From Mesorhizobium loti (GTDB lineage: Bacteria > Pseudomonadota > Alphaproteobacteria > Rhizobiales > Rhizobiaceae): a stretch of 64,000 nt of DNA. The stretch is taken from the NCBI RefSeq assembly GCF_001510895.1, contig NZ_LPWA01000001.1, positions 124,001 to 188,000 of the forward strand. The letters run 5' to 3'. Both the position numbers and the translations under genes were made by a program. Under the pieces are notes generated by a model. It worked only from the letters and a program-made list of their open reading frames with translations. It was not told the DNA's origin and searched no databases. Shown here one piece after another: positions 27,772 to 37,516 of the stretch; positions within the stretch are counted from its first letter, which is position 1, and the number at the start of each line of letters is the position of its first letter.

Positions 27772-29223
27772 ATGTCGCTTTCCACCGCACTAAGCATCGC
27801 CCAGTCGGCGCTCCTGGCCACGTCCAAGCAAACCAGCGTCGTGTCGCGCAATGTGGCCGACGCGTCCAATCCTGACTATGCCCGCCGTGTCGCCGTCGTC
27901 ACCAGCACGGCGCCCGGCGCGCGATCGGTGGAGATCCAGCGCGCCACCAATGACCTTCTGTTCCGCCAGAACCTTTCCGCGCTGTCGGCATGGAGCGGCC
28001 AGAGCGCGCTCTACAGCGGCATGGATCAGCTCGACCTCTCGGTCAACGGGGTCGACAATGCATCGTCTCCGTCGACCGCGATCGCCAATCTGCAGCAGGC
28101 GCTGCAGCTCTACGCCACCACGCCGTCGAACCAGAATCTCGGCGCCAGCGTCATCGACGCGGCCAAGCAGGTGGTGAGCTCGCTGAACGACGGCACCAAG
28201 GCGATCCAGGACTACCGCACCCAGACCGATGGCCAGATCGCCACCGCGGTCGACGACCTCAACTCGCTGCTCAGCCAGTTCCAGGAGGCCAACAAGGCCG
28301 TCATCGCCGGCACGCGCTCCGGCACGGATGTGTCCGACGCGCTCGATCAGCGCGACGCGCTTTTGAAGAAGATCGCGGAATATGTCCCGGTCTCGACCTT
28401 CACGCGCGGCGACAACGACATGGTCATCACCACCAAGGACGGCACGACGCTGTTCGAGACGGTGCCGCGCTCGGTGACCTTCACACCCTCGGCCGGCTAC
28501 ACCGCCGGCGCTCCCGGCAGCATGATCTATATCGACAACGTGCCGCTTCCGGCAGGCGCTGGCGACAGCACCAGCGCCGATGGCAAGCTCGCCGGCTTGC
28601 TGAAGCTGCGCGACGCGTCGCCGCGACCATGCAGAGCCAGCTCGACGAGATCGCGCGTGGCCTGATCACGCATTTGCCGAGACCGCGCCTCTCAGCCCAA
28701 CGCTGCGGGCCTGTTCACCTGGTCCGGCGCGCCGGCCATCCCGGCTGCCGGCACGCTGGTCAACGGCCTCGCCGGTTCGATCAACGTCAACGCCGCCTTT
28801 GACCCCAGCGCCGGCGGCAGCCCTTCGCTCCTGCGCGACGGCGGCGCCAACGGTGCGGCCTATGTTTCCAACACCGGCGGCGGGGCTTCCTACTCGGACC
28901 TGCTGATCGCCTACGGCAACAGGCTGGATCAGCCGATGGCCTTCGATACATCCGCCGGCATCACGGTCAGTTCCGGCGTTTCGGATTACGCGGCCAATGC
29001 CATCGGCTGGTTCGAAGGCGTGCGCCAGCAGGCGTCGACCAACGCCGACGCCAAGGAAGCACTGGCCACGCGCACCGCCGAAGCGCTGTCGAACGACACC
29101 GGCGTCAATGTCGACCAGGAAATGTCGCTGCTTCTCGACCTCGAGCACACCTATCAGGCGTCGGCGCGCATGATGAAGACCGTCGACGACATGCTGGACG
29201 CGCTGTTGAGCGCGGTGGGATAA
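27772..29223 (+). pseudogene. flgK: Hook-associated protein FlgK (HAP1), three frame breaks in this sequence
   Basis: FlgK joins hook to filament. The N-terminal part (residues 1-280) is intact: ALSIAQSALLATSKQTSVVS RNVADASNPDYARRV. The frame then breaks near 28615, 28670 and 28690, each repaired by one base. The short middle pieces read VAATMQSQLDEIARGLIT and FAET, and the last frame gives PNAAGLFTWSGAPAIPAAGT through EMSLLLDLEHTYQASARMMK TVDDMLDALL. Three losses return the gene to its first frame, so total length is a multiple of three (~484 residues restored). Three breaks within 80 bp point to a locally poor consensus. Confidence 0.9.
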
Positions 29224-29226
29224 GTC

Positions 29227-30276
29227 ATGAAAGCGACAGCCGTCTCCTCAGCCGCCATCTCCAACGCCCTGCGCTATCAGCAGATGCGCATGCAGGCCGA
29301 ACTCGTCAAGGCGACGACGGAATCCCAGACCGGCAAGGTTGCGGATGTCGGCCTGGCGCTCGGCGGGCGCACGACGCAGGCCGTCACCTTCCAGCGCGAT
29401 CTCGACCGGCTGAACGGCATCATCGATTCCAATTCGCTGGTCGCGGCGCGCCTGACATCGACGCAGGATTCGCTCGGCCAGCTCTCCGATGTCGCGCAGG
29501 ATCTCCTGACGGCGCTGACCAGCGCCGTGTCGGGCGACTCCTCGACCGGCATTACCCAGACCGCCGGCGCCACGGCGCTGCAGCAGATGACGGGCATCTT
29601 GAACACCAGCGTCAACGGCGAATATCTGTTTGCCGGCACCAATACCGACGTCAAGCCGATCGACGATTTCAGTGCCGCAGGCTCGCCTGCCAAGGCAGCG
29701 TTCGACGCCGCCTTCACCAGCTACTTCGGTTTCACCCAGAGCGATCCGGCGGCCGCCAATATCACCGCCGCGCAGATGGACGACTTCATCACCACCGCGG
29801 TCGAGCCACAGTTCCTGGGCGCCGGCTGGCAGACCAATTGGTCGAGCGCCACCGACGACCAGATCACCAGCCGCATTTCATTGAGCGAGACCGCGCAGAC
29901 CTCGGTCAGCGCCAACGAGCAGGGCATCCGCAAGCTCGCCATGGCGGCCGCCATGGTCAGCACGCTCTTCGCCGGGAACATCAGCCAGCAGGGGCAGAAT
30001 ACGATCGTCGGCCGCGCACAGAAGCTGGTCGGCGAAGCGATCGGCGGCATCGTCCAGGTGCAATCCGAAGCCGGCCTTGCCCAGAAGCGGGTGTCCGACG
30101 CCAGCGACCGCATGAAAACCCAGGTCGATCTCTTCGAGAAGCATATCCTCGACCTCGAAGGTGTCGACCCGTCGGAAGCCGCCACCCGCGTGGCCGACCT
30201 GACGCAGCATATCGAAACGTCCTTCGCCTTGACCGCGCGTCTGCAGCAGCTCAGCCTGTTGAACTATCTCACCTGA
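29227..30276 (+). CDS. flgL: Hook-filament junction protein FlgL (HAP3)
   Basis: A 349-residue flagellin-related junction protein. The N-terminal helix region (SNALRYQQMRMQAELVKATT ESQTGKVADVG) and C-terminus (VADLTQHIETSFALTARLQQ LSLLNYL) match FlgL. Starts 3 bp after the flgK stop in the conserved order flgE-flgK-flgL-flaF-flbT. Confidence 0.94.
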   Translation: MKATAVSSAAISNALRYQQMRMQAELVKATTESQTGKVADVGLALGGRTTQAVTFQRDLDRLNGIIDSNSLVAARLTSTQDSLGQLSDVAQDLLTALTSAVSGDSSTGITQTAGATALQQMTGILNTSVNGEYLFAGTNTDVKPIDDFSAAGSPAKAAFDAAFTSYFGFTQSDPAAANITAAQMDDFITTAVEPQFLGAGWQTNWSSATDDQITSRISLSETAQTSVSANEQGIRKLAMAAAMVSTLFAGNISQQGQNTIVGRAQKLVGEAIGGIVQVQSEAGLAQKRVSDASDRMKTQVDLFEKHILDLEGVDPSEAATRVADLTQHIETSFALTARLQQLSLLNYLT

Positions 30277-30307
30277 ACACTTTCACCGGAACGCCAGAGC
30301 TCCGACG

Positions 30308-30655
30308 ATGTATCAATTCTCCTACGCCGACATCCAGACCGACTCCGTCGCCGACGCCAAGGACCGCGAGCGGCAATTGCTCACCCGCTCGATCGACATG
30401 CTGGCGGCAGCAGCGGCCATCGGGCCGGAGTCGATGGAGGCGGTCGAGGCGCTGCACTTCACCAACCGCATCTGGACCACCTTCGTCGAGGATCTCGGCT
30501 CTAGCGACAATGCGCTGCCCAAGGAACTGCGCGCCAACCTGATCTCGATCGGCCTGTGGCTGCTGCGTGAAACGGAGGACATCCGGCAGGGCCGCGCCAA
30601 CAATTTCGAAGGATTGATCGAGGTCTCCCAGATCATCCGAGACGGCATCCAATGA
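30308..30655 (+). CDS. flaF: Flagellar biosynthesis regulator FlaF
   Basis: FlaF is a small cytoplasmic protein that, in Caulobacter and relatives, is needed for flagellin translation and secretion and counteracts FlbT. The 115-residue product has the family features TDSVADAKDRERQLLTRSID and LRANLISIGLWLLRETEDIR. Overlaps flbT by four bases. Confidence 0.94.
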   Translation: MYQFSYADIQTDSVADAKDRERQLLTRSIDMLAAAAAIGPESMEAVEALHFTNRIWTTFVEDLGSSDNALPKELRANLISIGLWLLRETEDIRQGRANNFEGLIEVSQIIRDGIQ

Positions 30656-31089
30656 GCAACACGCTGAAGATCTCGCTGAAGCCGAACGAGAAGATCTACA
30701 TCAACGGCGCCGTCATACGCGTCGACCGCAAGGTCACGATCGAGCTGATGAACGACGTCCAGTTCCTGCTCGAAAGCCATGTCATCCAGGCCGATCAGGC
30801 TTCGACGCCACTGAGACAACTCTATTTCATCGTGCAGATCATGCTGATGAATCCGTCGGGCGCCTCCGAGGCCCGCGACATGTTCCGCCGCTCGCTGCCG
30901 ATGCTGATCGCCAGCTTCGACAATCAGGATATCTGCGGCGCGCTGAAGCAGATCGACCGCATGGTCGGCGAGGATCATATCTACGAGGCGCTGAAGGCTA
31001 TCCGCGCGCTTTATCCGCTCGAGCGCCAGGCGCTTGGCGGCAATGACGATATCGCGGAAGCGCCGCGCGCGCTGGCTATGGGAGCATAG
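30652..31089 (+). CDS. flbT: Flagellin post-transcriptional regulator FlbT
   Basis: FlbT associates with the flagellin mRNA leader in Caulobacter and controls its translation and stability, coupling flagellin synthesis to hook completion. The 145-residue product matches the family: ISLKPNEKIYINGAVIRVDR KVTIELMNDVQFLLE and YFIVQIMLMNP. Its start overlaps the flaF stop, linking the two opposing regulators in one transcript. Confidence 0.95.
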   Translation: MSNTLKISLKPNEKIYINGAVIRVDRKVTIELMNDVQFLLESHVIQADQASTPLRQLYFIVQIMLMNPSGASEARDMFRRSLPMLIASFDNQDICGALKQIDRMVGEDHIYEALKAIRALYPLERQALGGNDDIAEAPRALAMGA

Positions 31090-31095
31090 AGACCG

Positions 31096-31503
31096 ATGAC
31101 CGTGGACATGACGACGACCATTCCGGCGGGCGCCAACTCGACCACCACCTCGACCTCGAAGACCGCCGTCGACTATCAGTCGTTCCTGAAGCTTTTGATC
31201 GCCGAGATGAAGAACCAGGACCCGACCAAGCCGATGGATTCGACGCAGTATGTCGCCCAGCTCGCGACCTTCTCTCAGGTCGAGCAGTCGGTCCAGACCA
31301 ACAGCAAGCTCGACCAGATCATGCAGTCCTCGGCACTGTCGCAGGCCGACGCGCTGATCGGCCGCTCGATCACATCGGCCGACGGCAAGACCACGGGCAC
31401 CGTGGCTTCGGTGAAGCTCGCCAGCAGCGGTCTGATCGCCGTGTTGCAGGACGGCACGGAAGTTCCCGTCGGCGCCGGCGTCTCGATCAAGCCGGCCGCC
31501 TAG
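31096..31503 (+). CDS. flgD: Flagellar hook cap / assembly protein FlgD
   Basis: FlgD caps the growing hook and guides FlgE assembly. The 135-residue protein holds the family core YQSFLKLLIAEMKNQDPTKP MDSTQYVAQLATFSQVEQSV and a short C-terminal domain; it is shorter than enteric FlgD (about 220), which is normal for rhizobia. Confidence 0.95.
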   Translation: MTVDMTTTIPAGANSTTTSTSKTAVDYQSFLKLLIAEMKNQDPTKPMDSTQYVAQLATFSQVEQSVQTNSKLDQIMQSSALSQADALIGRSITSADGKTTGTVASVKLASSGLIAVLQDGTEVPVGAGVSIKPAA

Positions 31504-31523
31504 CCGGTTTAAGGGGTCTGCCC

Positions 31524-31790
31524 ATGAACGAGGCCGACGCCCTCGATATCGTGCAATACGCGGTGTGGACGGTGCTTACCGCATCCGCGCCGGTCGTGCT
31601 TGTTGCCATGGCGGTCGGCATCGGCATCGCGCTTATTCAGGCGCTGACCCAGATCCAGGAAATCACGCTCACCTTCGTGCCCAAGATCGTCGCCATCATG
31701 CTGGTGGTGGCACTGACCGGCCCATTCATCGGCAGCCAGATCTCGGCCTTCACCAACGTCATCTTCGAACGCATCGAACACGGCTTCTGA
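31524..31790 (+). CDS. fliQ: Flagellar export gate protein FliQ
   Basis: An 88-residue membrane protein with two hydrophobic helices (residues ~17-38 and 52-72) and family motifs VGIGIALIQALTQIQEITLT FVPKIVAI. It forms the export gate with FliP and FliR. In most rhizobia flhA follows directly; here flhA is 12.8 kb downstream. Confidence 0.95.
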   Translation: MNEADALDIVQYAVWTVLTASAPVVLVAMAVGIGIALIQALTQIQEITLTFVPKIVAIMLVVALTGPFIGSQISAFTNVIFERIEHGF

Positions 31791-32116
31791 CCTGCGGCCG
31801 TGGCGCCCTGCCACGCGGAAGCTGCCGGCCTTGTTGCTCGGCTGACGACCTCGTCCATTTGGCCAGAGGCGAGGAACCGTCGAGATTGCGCCCCGTTCTC
31901 ATGGAGATGCCATTTGGAGCGGTTCGGCGATTGCATCAAATGTTGAACCGCACCGGCCAAAGTTTGGTCCAGACCGGCAAGATGCTTGGCTTAAAGCTTC
32001 GCCGACGCATTTTCGCCTTTGCCTTCCTGTTGTTGGACCGCGATCCTTTGGCGAGTCGCCGGCGCGGCCCTGGCGCGCGGCGAGCGCAAGACGGCAGGTA
32101 AGGTGGGACAGTGACC
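31791..32116. other. 326-bp intergenic segment, no gene recognised
   Basis: A GC hairpin (CGTGGC...GCCACG) lies just after fliQ but lacks a U-tract. A 7-bp inverted repeat, GCGGTTC (31919-31925) and GAACCGC (31945-31951), may be the remnant of an interspersed repeat. No convincing ORF. This is one edge of the non-flagellar insertion. Confidence 0.4.
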
Positions 32117-33760
32117 ATGATCGACGACGAGCCGGAAAGCGAACGCGTCTCGGCGCTGGCGCCGTTCCGGCACGGCATCTTCCGCGCCGTCTGGTCGGCC
32201 AGCCTGGTGTCGAATTTCGGCGGCCTGATCCAAGGCGTCGGCGCCGCCTGGATGATGACCACGATAGCCACCTCTTCCTACCAGGTGGCGCTGGTCCAGG
32301 CCTCGACCACCTTGCCGATCATGCTGTTTGCCCTCATCGCCGGCGCCATCGCCGACAGCTTCAACCGCCGCAAGGTCATGCTGGTGGCGCAGAGCTTCAT
32401 GCTGGCCGTCTCGGCGCTGCTCACCGTGTTCACCTGGTTCGGCTGGATGACGCCGTGGACGCTGCTTGCCTTCACCTTCCTGATCGACAGCGGCACGGCA
32501 CTCAACAGCCCTTCATGGCAGGCCTCGGTCGGCGACATGGTGCCGCGCGCCAAGGTGCCGGCGGCGGTCGCGCTGAACTCGATGGGCTTCAACATCACCC
32601 GCAGCGTCGGCCCGGCGATCGGCGGCATCATCGTCGCTGCCGCGGGCGCGGCGGCCGCCTTCGCCGCCAACGCCATCAGCTATATCGGGTTGATCGTCGT
32701 GCTGTTCCGCTGGAAGCCGGAAGTGCCCGCGCCGACCCTGCCGCGCGAGGCGCTGGGTGCTGCGATGGGCGCCGGGATGCGCTACGTCGCCATGTCGCCC
32801 AACATCGCCAAGGTGCTGGTTCGGGGTTTTGCCTTCGGCTTCAGCGCCGGCGCGGTGCTGGCGCTGCTGCCGCTGGTGGCGCGCGACGTCGTCAAGGGCG
32901 ACGCGCTGACCTACGGCATCATGCTCGGCGCCTTCGGCATCGGCGCGGTCGGCGGCGCGCTGATCAGCGTGCGGCTGCGGCAATTGCTCTCCAGCGAAAC
33001 CATGGTGCGCGCGGCCTTCGCCGGCTTCGCGCTCTGCGCCCTTAATGCCGCCGTCAGCCACAATGCCTGGCAGACGTCGGCCGGCCTGCTCGTCGGCGGC
33101 GCCTGTTGGGTGATCGCGCTCTCGCATTTCAACGTCACGGTGCAGATGTCGACGCCGCGCTGGGTGGTCGGCCGCGTGCTGTCGATCTACCAGACGGCGA
33201 CCTTCGGCGGCATTGCGCTGGGCAGTTGGATCTGGGGCGTGGTCGCCGACGCCCATGGCGCGGAGACCGCGTTGATGGCGGCGGCTGTCGCCATGCTGGC
33301 GGGTGGCGCCATCGGCTTCTTCCTGCCGCTGCCGCAGCAGATGACGCTCAACCTCGATCCGCTCAACCGGTTCAAGGAGCCGTTGCTGTCGCTCGACCTC
33401 AAGCCGCGCAGCGGCCCGATCGCCATCATGATCGAATACATCATCCGCGAGGAGGACGTGCCGGAGTTCCTCGCCACCATGGCCGAGCGCGGCCGCATCC
33501 GCCGCCGTGACGGCGCCCGCAACTGGACGCTCGCGCGCGATCTTGAGAACCCCGGAATCTGGATCGAGCACTACCACACGCCGACCTGGGTCGAATACAT
33601 CCGCCACAACAGGCGCGCCACCCATGCCGATGCCGTGGTCGGCGAGCGCATCCGCGCTCTCCACAGCGGCGAGAGCCCGCCGCGCGTGCGCCGCCTGATC
33701 GAGCGCCCGACGACCGCCGGCACGGCGCTCGTCTCACCCAGGGGGCCGATCGACCATTAA
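32117..33760 (+). CDS. MFS exporter with C-terminal ABM-like domain (MFS_3 family)
   Basis: About 12 hydrophobic segments over residues 15-410, in the pattern of the MFS_3 family that includes the enterobactin exporter EntS. Residues ~440-515 form a soluble domain resembling antibiotic-biosynthesis monooxygenases (IMIEYIIREEDVPEFLATMA and ENPGIWIEHYHTPTWVEYIR), a known appendage in this family. Start set at ATG 32117, 9 bases after AGGTGGG; a GTG at 32111 would be too close. Substrate unknown. Convergent with the polyamine operon. Confidence 0.85.
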   Translation: MIDDEPESERVSALAPFRHGIFRAVWSASLVSNFGGLIQGVGAAWMMTTIATSSYQVALVQASTTLPIMLFALIAGAIADSFNRRKVMLVAQSFMLAVSALLTVFTWFGWMTPWTLLAFTFLIDSGTALNSPSWQASVGDMVPRAKVPAAVALNSMGFNITRSVGPAIGGIIVAAAGAAAAFAANAISYIGLIVVLFRWKPEVPAPTLPREALGAAMGAGMRYVAMSPNIAKVLVRGFAFGFSAGAVLALLPLVARDVVKGDALTYGIMLGAFGIGAVGGALISVRLRQLLSSETMVRAAFAGFALCALNAAVSHNAWQTSAGLLVGGACWVIALSHFNVTVQMSTPRWVVGRVLSIYQTATFGGIALGSWIWGVVADAHGAETALMAAAVAMLAGGAIGFFLPLPQQMTLNLDPLNRFKEPLLSLDLKPRSGPIAIMIEYIIREEDVPEFLATMAERGRIRRRDGARNWTLARDLENPGIWIEHYHTPTWVEYIRHNRRATHADAVVGERIRALHSGESPPRVRRLIERPTTAGTALVSPRGPIDH

Positions 33761-33783
33761 CCCGGCACGATCGCCCTCGCGGA

Positions 33784-34152
33784 TCAGCCGGCGCTCTGGA
33801 TCATGTAGAGCTTGCGCGTCGTCTCATGGATCAGCCATTCGCCCTTCCATCCACGAGGCAGCACGAGAAGGTCGCCGGGGCCGAGCTCGCGCATCTCGCC
33901 ATCGGCGCGGCTCACTTCCGCCCGGCCGGAGATGATGTGGCAAATCTCCGAGGAGTGCGTGCGGTCTGCGGTGAAGCGGCCGGGCGTGCATTCCCAGATG
34001 CCGACGTCGACGGTTCCGTCCAATGACTGGAAGAACGAGCGTGCAGCCTCGACCTGATTGCCTTCGATGGAGGTCGGCTTAGGCGAGAAAGCGCCGATAT
34101 CGGCCTTGGCGAGGTCGTGGAAAGTCGAAAGATCGATCAAGTTGGGCTCCAT
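33784..34152 (-). CDS. Cupin-domain protein, last gene of polyamine operon
   Basis: A 122-residue single-domain cupin of the DUF861/EutQ-like type: GIWECTPGRFTADRTHSSEI CHIISGRAEV, then ELGPGDLLVLPRGWKGEW. Such proteins often accompany polyamine or amino acid oxidation genes. It lies 35 bp after the FAD oxidoreductase on the same strand. Enzymatic role not known. Confidence 0.8.
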   Translation of the reverse strand: MEPNLIDLSTFHDLAKADIGAFSPKPTSIEGNQVEAARSFFQSLDGTVDVGIWECTPGRFTADRTHSSEICHIISGRAEVSRADGEMRELGPGDLLVLPRGWKGEWLIHETTRKLYMIQSAG

Positions 34153-34187
34153 GGATCAGAACAATTCCAGGAAAAGCGTGCAGCGCC

Positions 34188-35573
34188 CTAGTGGCCCGTG
34201 AGGCTGTCGGCCAGAGCTGCAAGCTTCGAGGTGTACTGAAGCCCTGCCGCCTCGCGTTGGTCGGCGATGCGGTAGAGCTGATACATCGAATGGACGCCGA
34301 GCCAGCGGAAGGGTTCCGGCTCCCAGGGCCGCACCTTGCGGTTGACCCAGGGCAGGCGTGTAAGGTCCGTCTCGTTGCCGAGGATCAGATCGGCCAGCGT
34401 GCGGCCCGAAAGATTGGAGCTGGAGACGCCGAGCCCGACATAACCGCCGGCCCAGCCGATGCGTGTCTTGGGATCGAGGCCAACCGTTGTGCACCAGTCG
34501 CGCGGCACGCCGAGCACGCCGCACCACGCATGGTCGATGCGGCATCCTGCCGTCTGCGGCAAAAGCGTCGTCAGGATCGTGTGCAGCTGGTCGATCGTCG
34601 CCTGCTGCGTTTGGCCGTTGACGTCGGTGCGCGATCCATAGCGGTAAGGCACGCCGCGCCCGCCCATGGTGATGCGCCCCTCGCGCGTGCGCTGGGCATA
34701 GCAATAGGCATGCGCGGCGTTGCCGAGCAATTCATGCCCTTCCCAGCCGATCTCGCGCCAGAGCTCGGGCGACAGCGGCTCGGTGACGATCTGCGCGCTG
34801 TTGAGCGCCAGCCAGGTCCGTTCTTCACCGGGAATGCCGGCCGTGAACCCTTCCGTCGCGCGGATGATGGTTTCGGCCCGCACCGTGCCGCGGTTCGTGG
34901 TCACGCTGCCCTTGGCGATGGATGTCACGGTGGTCTTTTCGTAGATCGGCACGCCGAGCCGCTCGACCGCTTCCGCCAGTCCGCGCACCAGCTTGGCCGG
35001 CTGCACCCGCGCCTGGCCGTGGATGACAAAGCCGCCCATGACATTCCGGATGTTGATGCGCTCGCGTGTCGCGGCGGCGTCAAGCAGTTCGATGCGCTCG
35101 GGATCGGCGTCCCAGGAGCGGATCGTCTCGCATTCTTCGCGCACGCGATGGAGCTGCGCCGGATTGGTGGCGACCGTCAGATTGTCGGCGCGGCGGATGT
35201 CGGCATCGATGCCCTCGTCCGTCGCCACCCGGATCACCTCGTCGACGCAGCCGGCCATCGCCTTCTGCATGGCGGTCACGCCCTGCCGGGTCGAGGTCTT
35301 GAGATATTTTTCGCGCGACCAGCCGAAGCCGCCGGACAGCCAGCCGCCATTGCGCCCCGACGCGCCGAAGCCGGCGAATTCGCGTTCGAGCAGGACGATG
35401 CGAAGCGAAGGCTTCGCTTTCTTCAGATAGTAGGCGGTCCAGAGCCCGGTATAGCCGGCGCCGACGATCGCGACGTCAGCCTCGATGTCGCCGGGCAAAG
35501 GCGGGCGCGGGGCCGGGACCGCGCCCAGATCCGCGTACCAGAACGAGATGTCGCCGTTGCGCTTGACTTGCAT
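34188..35573 (-). CDS. FAD-dependent oxidoreductase, PuuB-like (gamma-glutamylputrescine oxidase type)
   Basis: A 461-residue DAO-fold flavoprotein. The FAD-binding Rossmann motif lies near residue 30 (DVAIVGAGYTGLWTAYYL), followed by EREFAGFGASGRNGGWLSGG, as in PuuB and OrdL-type amine oxidases. Placement behind a polyamine ABC transporter suggests oxidation of putrescine or a glutamylated polyamine, but no glutamylation ligase (puuA) is in the window, so the exact substrate is open. Confidence 0.82.
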   Translation of the reverse strand: MQVKRNGDISFWYADLGAVPAPRPPLPGDIEADVAIVGAGYTGLWTAYYLKKAKPSLRIVLLEREFAGFGASGRNGGWLSGGFGWSREKYLKTSTRQGVTAMQKAMAGCVDEVIRVATDEGIDADIRRADNLTVATNPAQLHRVREECETIRSWDADPERIELLDAAATRERINIRNVMGGFVIHGQARVQPAKLVRGLAEAVERLGVPIYEKTTVTSIAKGSVTTNRGTVRAETIIRATEGFTAGIPGEERTWLALNSAQIVTEPLSPELWREIGWEGHELLGNAAHAYCYAQRTREGRITMGGRGVPYRYGSRTDVNGQTQQATIDQLHTILTTLLPQTAGCRIDHAWCGVLGVPRDWCTTVGLDPKTRIGWAGGYVGLGVSSSNLSGRTLADLILGNETDLTRLPWVNRKVRPWEPEPFRWLGVHSMYQLYRIADQREAAGLQYTSKLAALADSLTGH

Positions 35574-35606
35574 GGGATGGCTTCCAGGAGGGGCGGGAGA
35601 GAGGTT

Positions 35607-36722
35607 TCAGGTGAGCGTCGTGTCGGCCGTGCTGTCGTCGGGCAGAAGCTTGGCGTCGGCGCCATCGAAGCAAAGCTCGACCTTGTCGCCGAGGCCGAAG
35701 CTCTCGCCGGTCAGCGGCGAGCGCACGATCGCCGTCGAACCGTCGGCGAGCTTCACTTCGTATTTCGATCCGGAGCCGAGATAGATCGCTTCGGCGATCG
35801 TTCCCGACAATCGGTTGGCGCCGGCTGCTGCCGCTTGGCCCGACCGGCGGATGGCGAGTTTTTCAGGCCGCAGCAGCATGACGGGATCGGCCTCGCCGGC
35901 AAGCCGGCGCGGTGCCGTGACCGTCTCGCCGGCAATGCTCAGCGCCGTGCTGGTGCCGTCGCTTCTCGCCTCGCCGCGCAGCACGGTGGAATCGCCGATG
36001 AAGCGACCGACGAACAAAGTCGCCGGCTCGTCATAGAGCTGGCGGCCGGTGCCGACCTGTTCGATCCGCCCGCGGTTGAACACGGCGATGCGGTCGGACA
36101 GCACCAGCGCCTCTTCCTGGTCGTGCGTGACATAGACGAAGGTGGTGCCGAGCTCGCGATGGATACGCTTGATCTCGAGCTGCAGCCATTCGCGCAGCTT
36201 CTTGTCGAGCGCGCCGAGCGGCTCGTCCATCAGAAGCAGCGGCGGATCGAAGACGATGGCGCGGGCGAGCGCCACGCGCTGCTGTTGGCCTCCCGACAAT
36301 TCGTTCGGATAGCGATGTGCGAAATCACCCATCTTGACCATGTCGAGCGCCTCGGCCACCCGCGCCTTGCGCTTCATCTGATCGACGCCGCGCAGCGTCA
36401 GCGGATAGGCGACGTTGCGGCCGACCGTCATATGCGGGAACAGCGCGTAGTGCTGGAAGACGACGCCGATATTGCGCTTGTGCGCCGGCACGCCGACGAC
36501 GCTTTTTCCCCCGACCAAGAGCTTGCCGTTCGTCACATCCGTGAAGCCGGCGATCACATTGAGCGTCGTCGTCTTGCCCGAGCCGCTCGGGCCCAGCAGC
36601 GTCATGAATTCGCCGGGCTCGATCCTGAGCGACACGCCGTCCAGCGCGTTGAACGCGCCATAGGCCTTGGTGACGGATTCGAGGTCGATCGCCGCGCCGC
36701 GATTGTCCGGTCTCGGGTTCAT
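35607..36722 (-). CDS. potA: Polyamine ABC transporter ATP-binding protein PotA
   Basis: ATPase of the spermidine/putrescine import system. The start at 36722 (MNPRPDNRGAAIDLESVTKA) overlaps the potC stop as ATGA; the upstream extension is shadow sequence. Motifs: Walker A GPSGSGKTTT, signature LSGGQQQRVALARA, Walker B LLLMDEP, H-loop YVTHDQEEAL, and a C-terminal TOBE domain (residues ~280-360). 371 residues. Confidence 0.92.
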   Translation of the reverse strand: MNPRPDNRGAAIDLESVTKAYGAFNALDGVSLRIEPGEFMTLLGPSGSGKTTTLNVIAGFTDVTNGKLLVGGKSVVGVPAHKRNIGVVFQHYALFPHMTVGRNVAYPLTLRGVDQMKRKARVAEALDMVKMGDFAHRYPNELSGGQQQRVALARAIVFDPPLLLMDEPLGALDKKLREWLQLEIKRIHRELGTTFVYVTHDQEEALVLSDRIAVFNRGRIEQVGTGRQLYDEPATLFVGRFIGDSTVLRGEARSDGTSTALSIAGETVTAPRRLAGEADPVMLLRPEKLAIRRSGQAAAAGANRLSGTIAEAIYLGSGSKYEVKLADGSTAIVRSPLTGESFGLGDKVELCFDGADAKLLPDDSTADTTLT

Positions 36723-37516
36723 AAGCGTCCCTTCCGCTCGCGGCCAAGAAGAAGCATGCCGCCGCCGATCAGGATTGTGGTGGCGCACAAAAGGATCGTG
36801 CCGACGGCGGCGACGGTCGGGTCGGCGTCGCGCGTGATCGAAGAGAAGATCTGCACCGGCAGCGTCTTGAGATAGGGGTTGGTGATGAAGAGCGAGACGA
36901 TGATCTCATCGAAGGACGTCGCGAAGGCGAAAAGCAGGCCGGACAGGATGCCGGGCAGGATCAGCGGCAGCGTCACCGTGCGGAACGTGGTGAGCGCGCC
37001 GGCGCCAAGGCTCGACGCTGCCGTCTCCAGGCGCCTGTCGAACACTTCGAGATTGGCCGACACCGCGATCAACACGAAGGGCAGCGCCAGGATCGTGTGG
37101 GCAAGCACGAAGCCGGGCAGCGTTCCGACGAGTTGCGCGTCGAGATAGACGGCATAGATGCCGATGGCCAGAACCACGCCCGGCACCACCATCGGCGTCA
37201 GCATCAGCATCCGAAGCAAGTTCGCCGGCCGCGCCTTCATGCGGTCGAGGCCGAAGGCCGCCAATGTGCCGAGCACTGTCGCCAGCACCGCCACGATCGA
37301 GGCGACCTTCAGCGAGTTGAGGAAGCTGGTCGACCATTCCGGATTGGCGACGAAATTCTGGTACCACTGCCAGGAGAAGCCTTGCGGCGGGAAGGCGAGC
37401 GACTTGTTGCCGTTGAAGGACATCGGCACGACGACGAGCGTCGGCGCCACCAGCCAGATCGCCACCAGCAGGCAGACGAGGCCGAGAACGACGCGGGTGA
37501 GCGGCTTCATTTCCAT
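36719..37516 (-). CDS. potC: Polyamine ABC transporter permease PotC
   Basis: A 265-residue permease with six hydrophobic segments and the binding-protein-dependent transport (EAA) motif region SSLGAGALTTFRTVTLPLIL PGILSGLLFAF. The start overlaps the potB stop by one base (TGATG). The N-terminal layout (PTLVVVPMSFNGNKSLAFPP) is typical of PotC rather than PotB. Confidence 0.92.
   Translation of the reverse strand: MEMKPLTRVVLGLVCLLVAIWLVAPTLVVVPMSFNGNKSLAFPPQGFSWQWYQNFVANPEWSTSFLNSLKVASIVAVLATVLGTLAAFGLDRMKARPANLLRMLMLTPMVVPGVVLAIGIYAVYLDAQLVGTLPGFVLAHTILALPFVLIAVSANLEVFDRRLETAASSLGAGALTTFRTVTLPLILPGILSGLLFAFATSFDEIIVSLFITNPYLKTLPVQIFSSITRDADPTVAAVGTILLCATTILIGGGMLLLGRERKGRL

Noticed and set aside
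31940..32101. Small basic protein frame between fliQ and the MFS gene
   Set aside because: About 53 residues, no ribosome site, Arg-rich tail typical of chance frames in GC-rich DNA.
34191..36875. 894-residue plus-strand frame across the oxidoreductase and potA genes
   Set aside because: It is a shadow of two well-supported minus-strand genes, with no recognisable motif.
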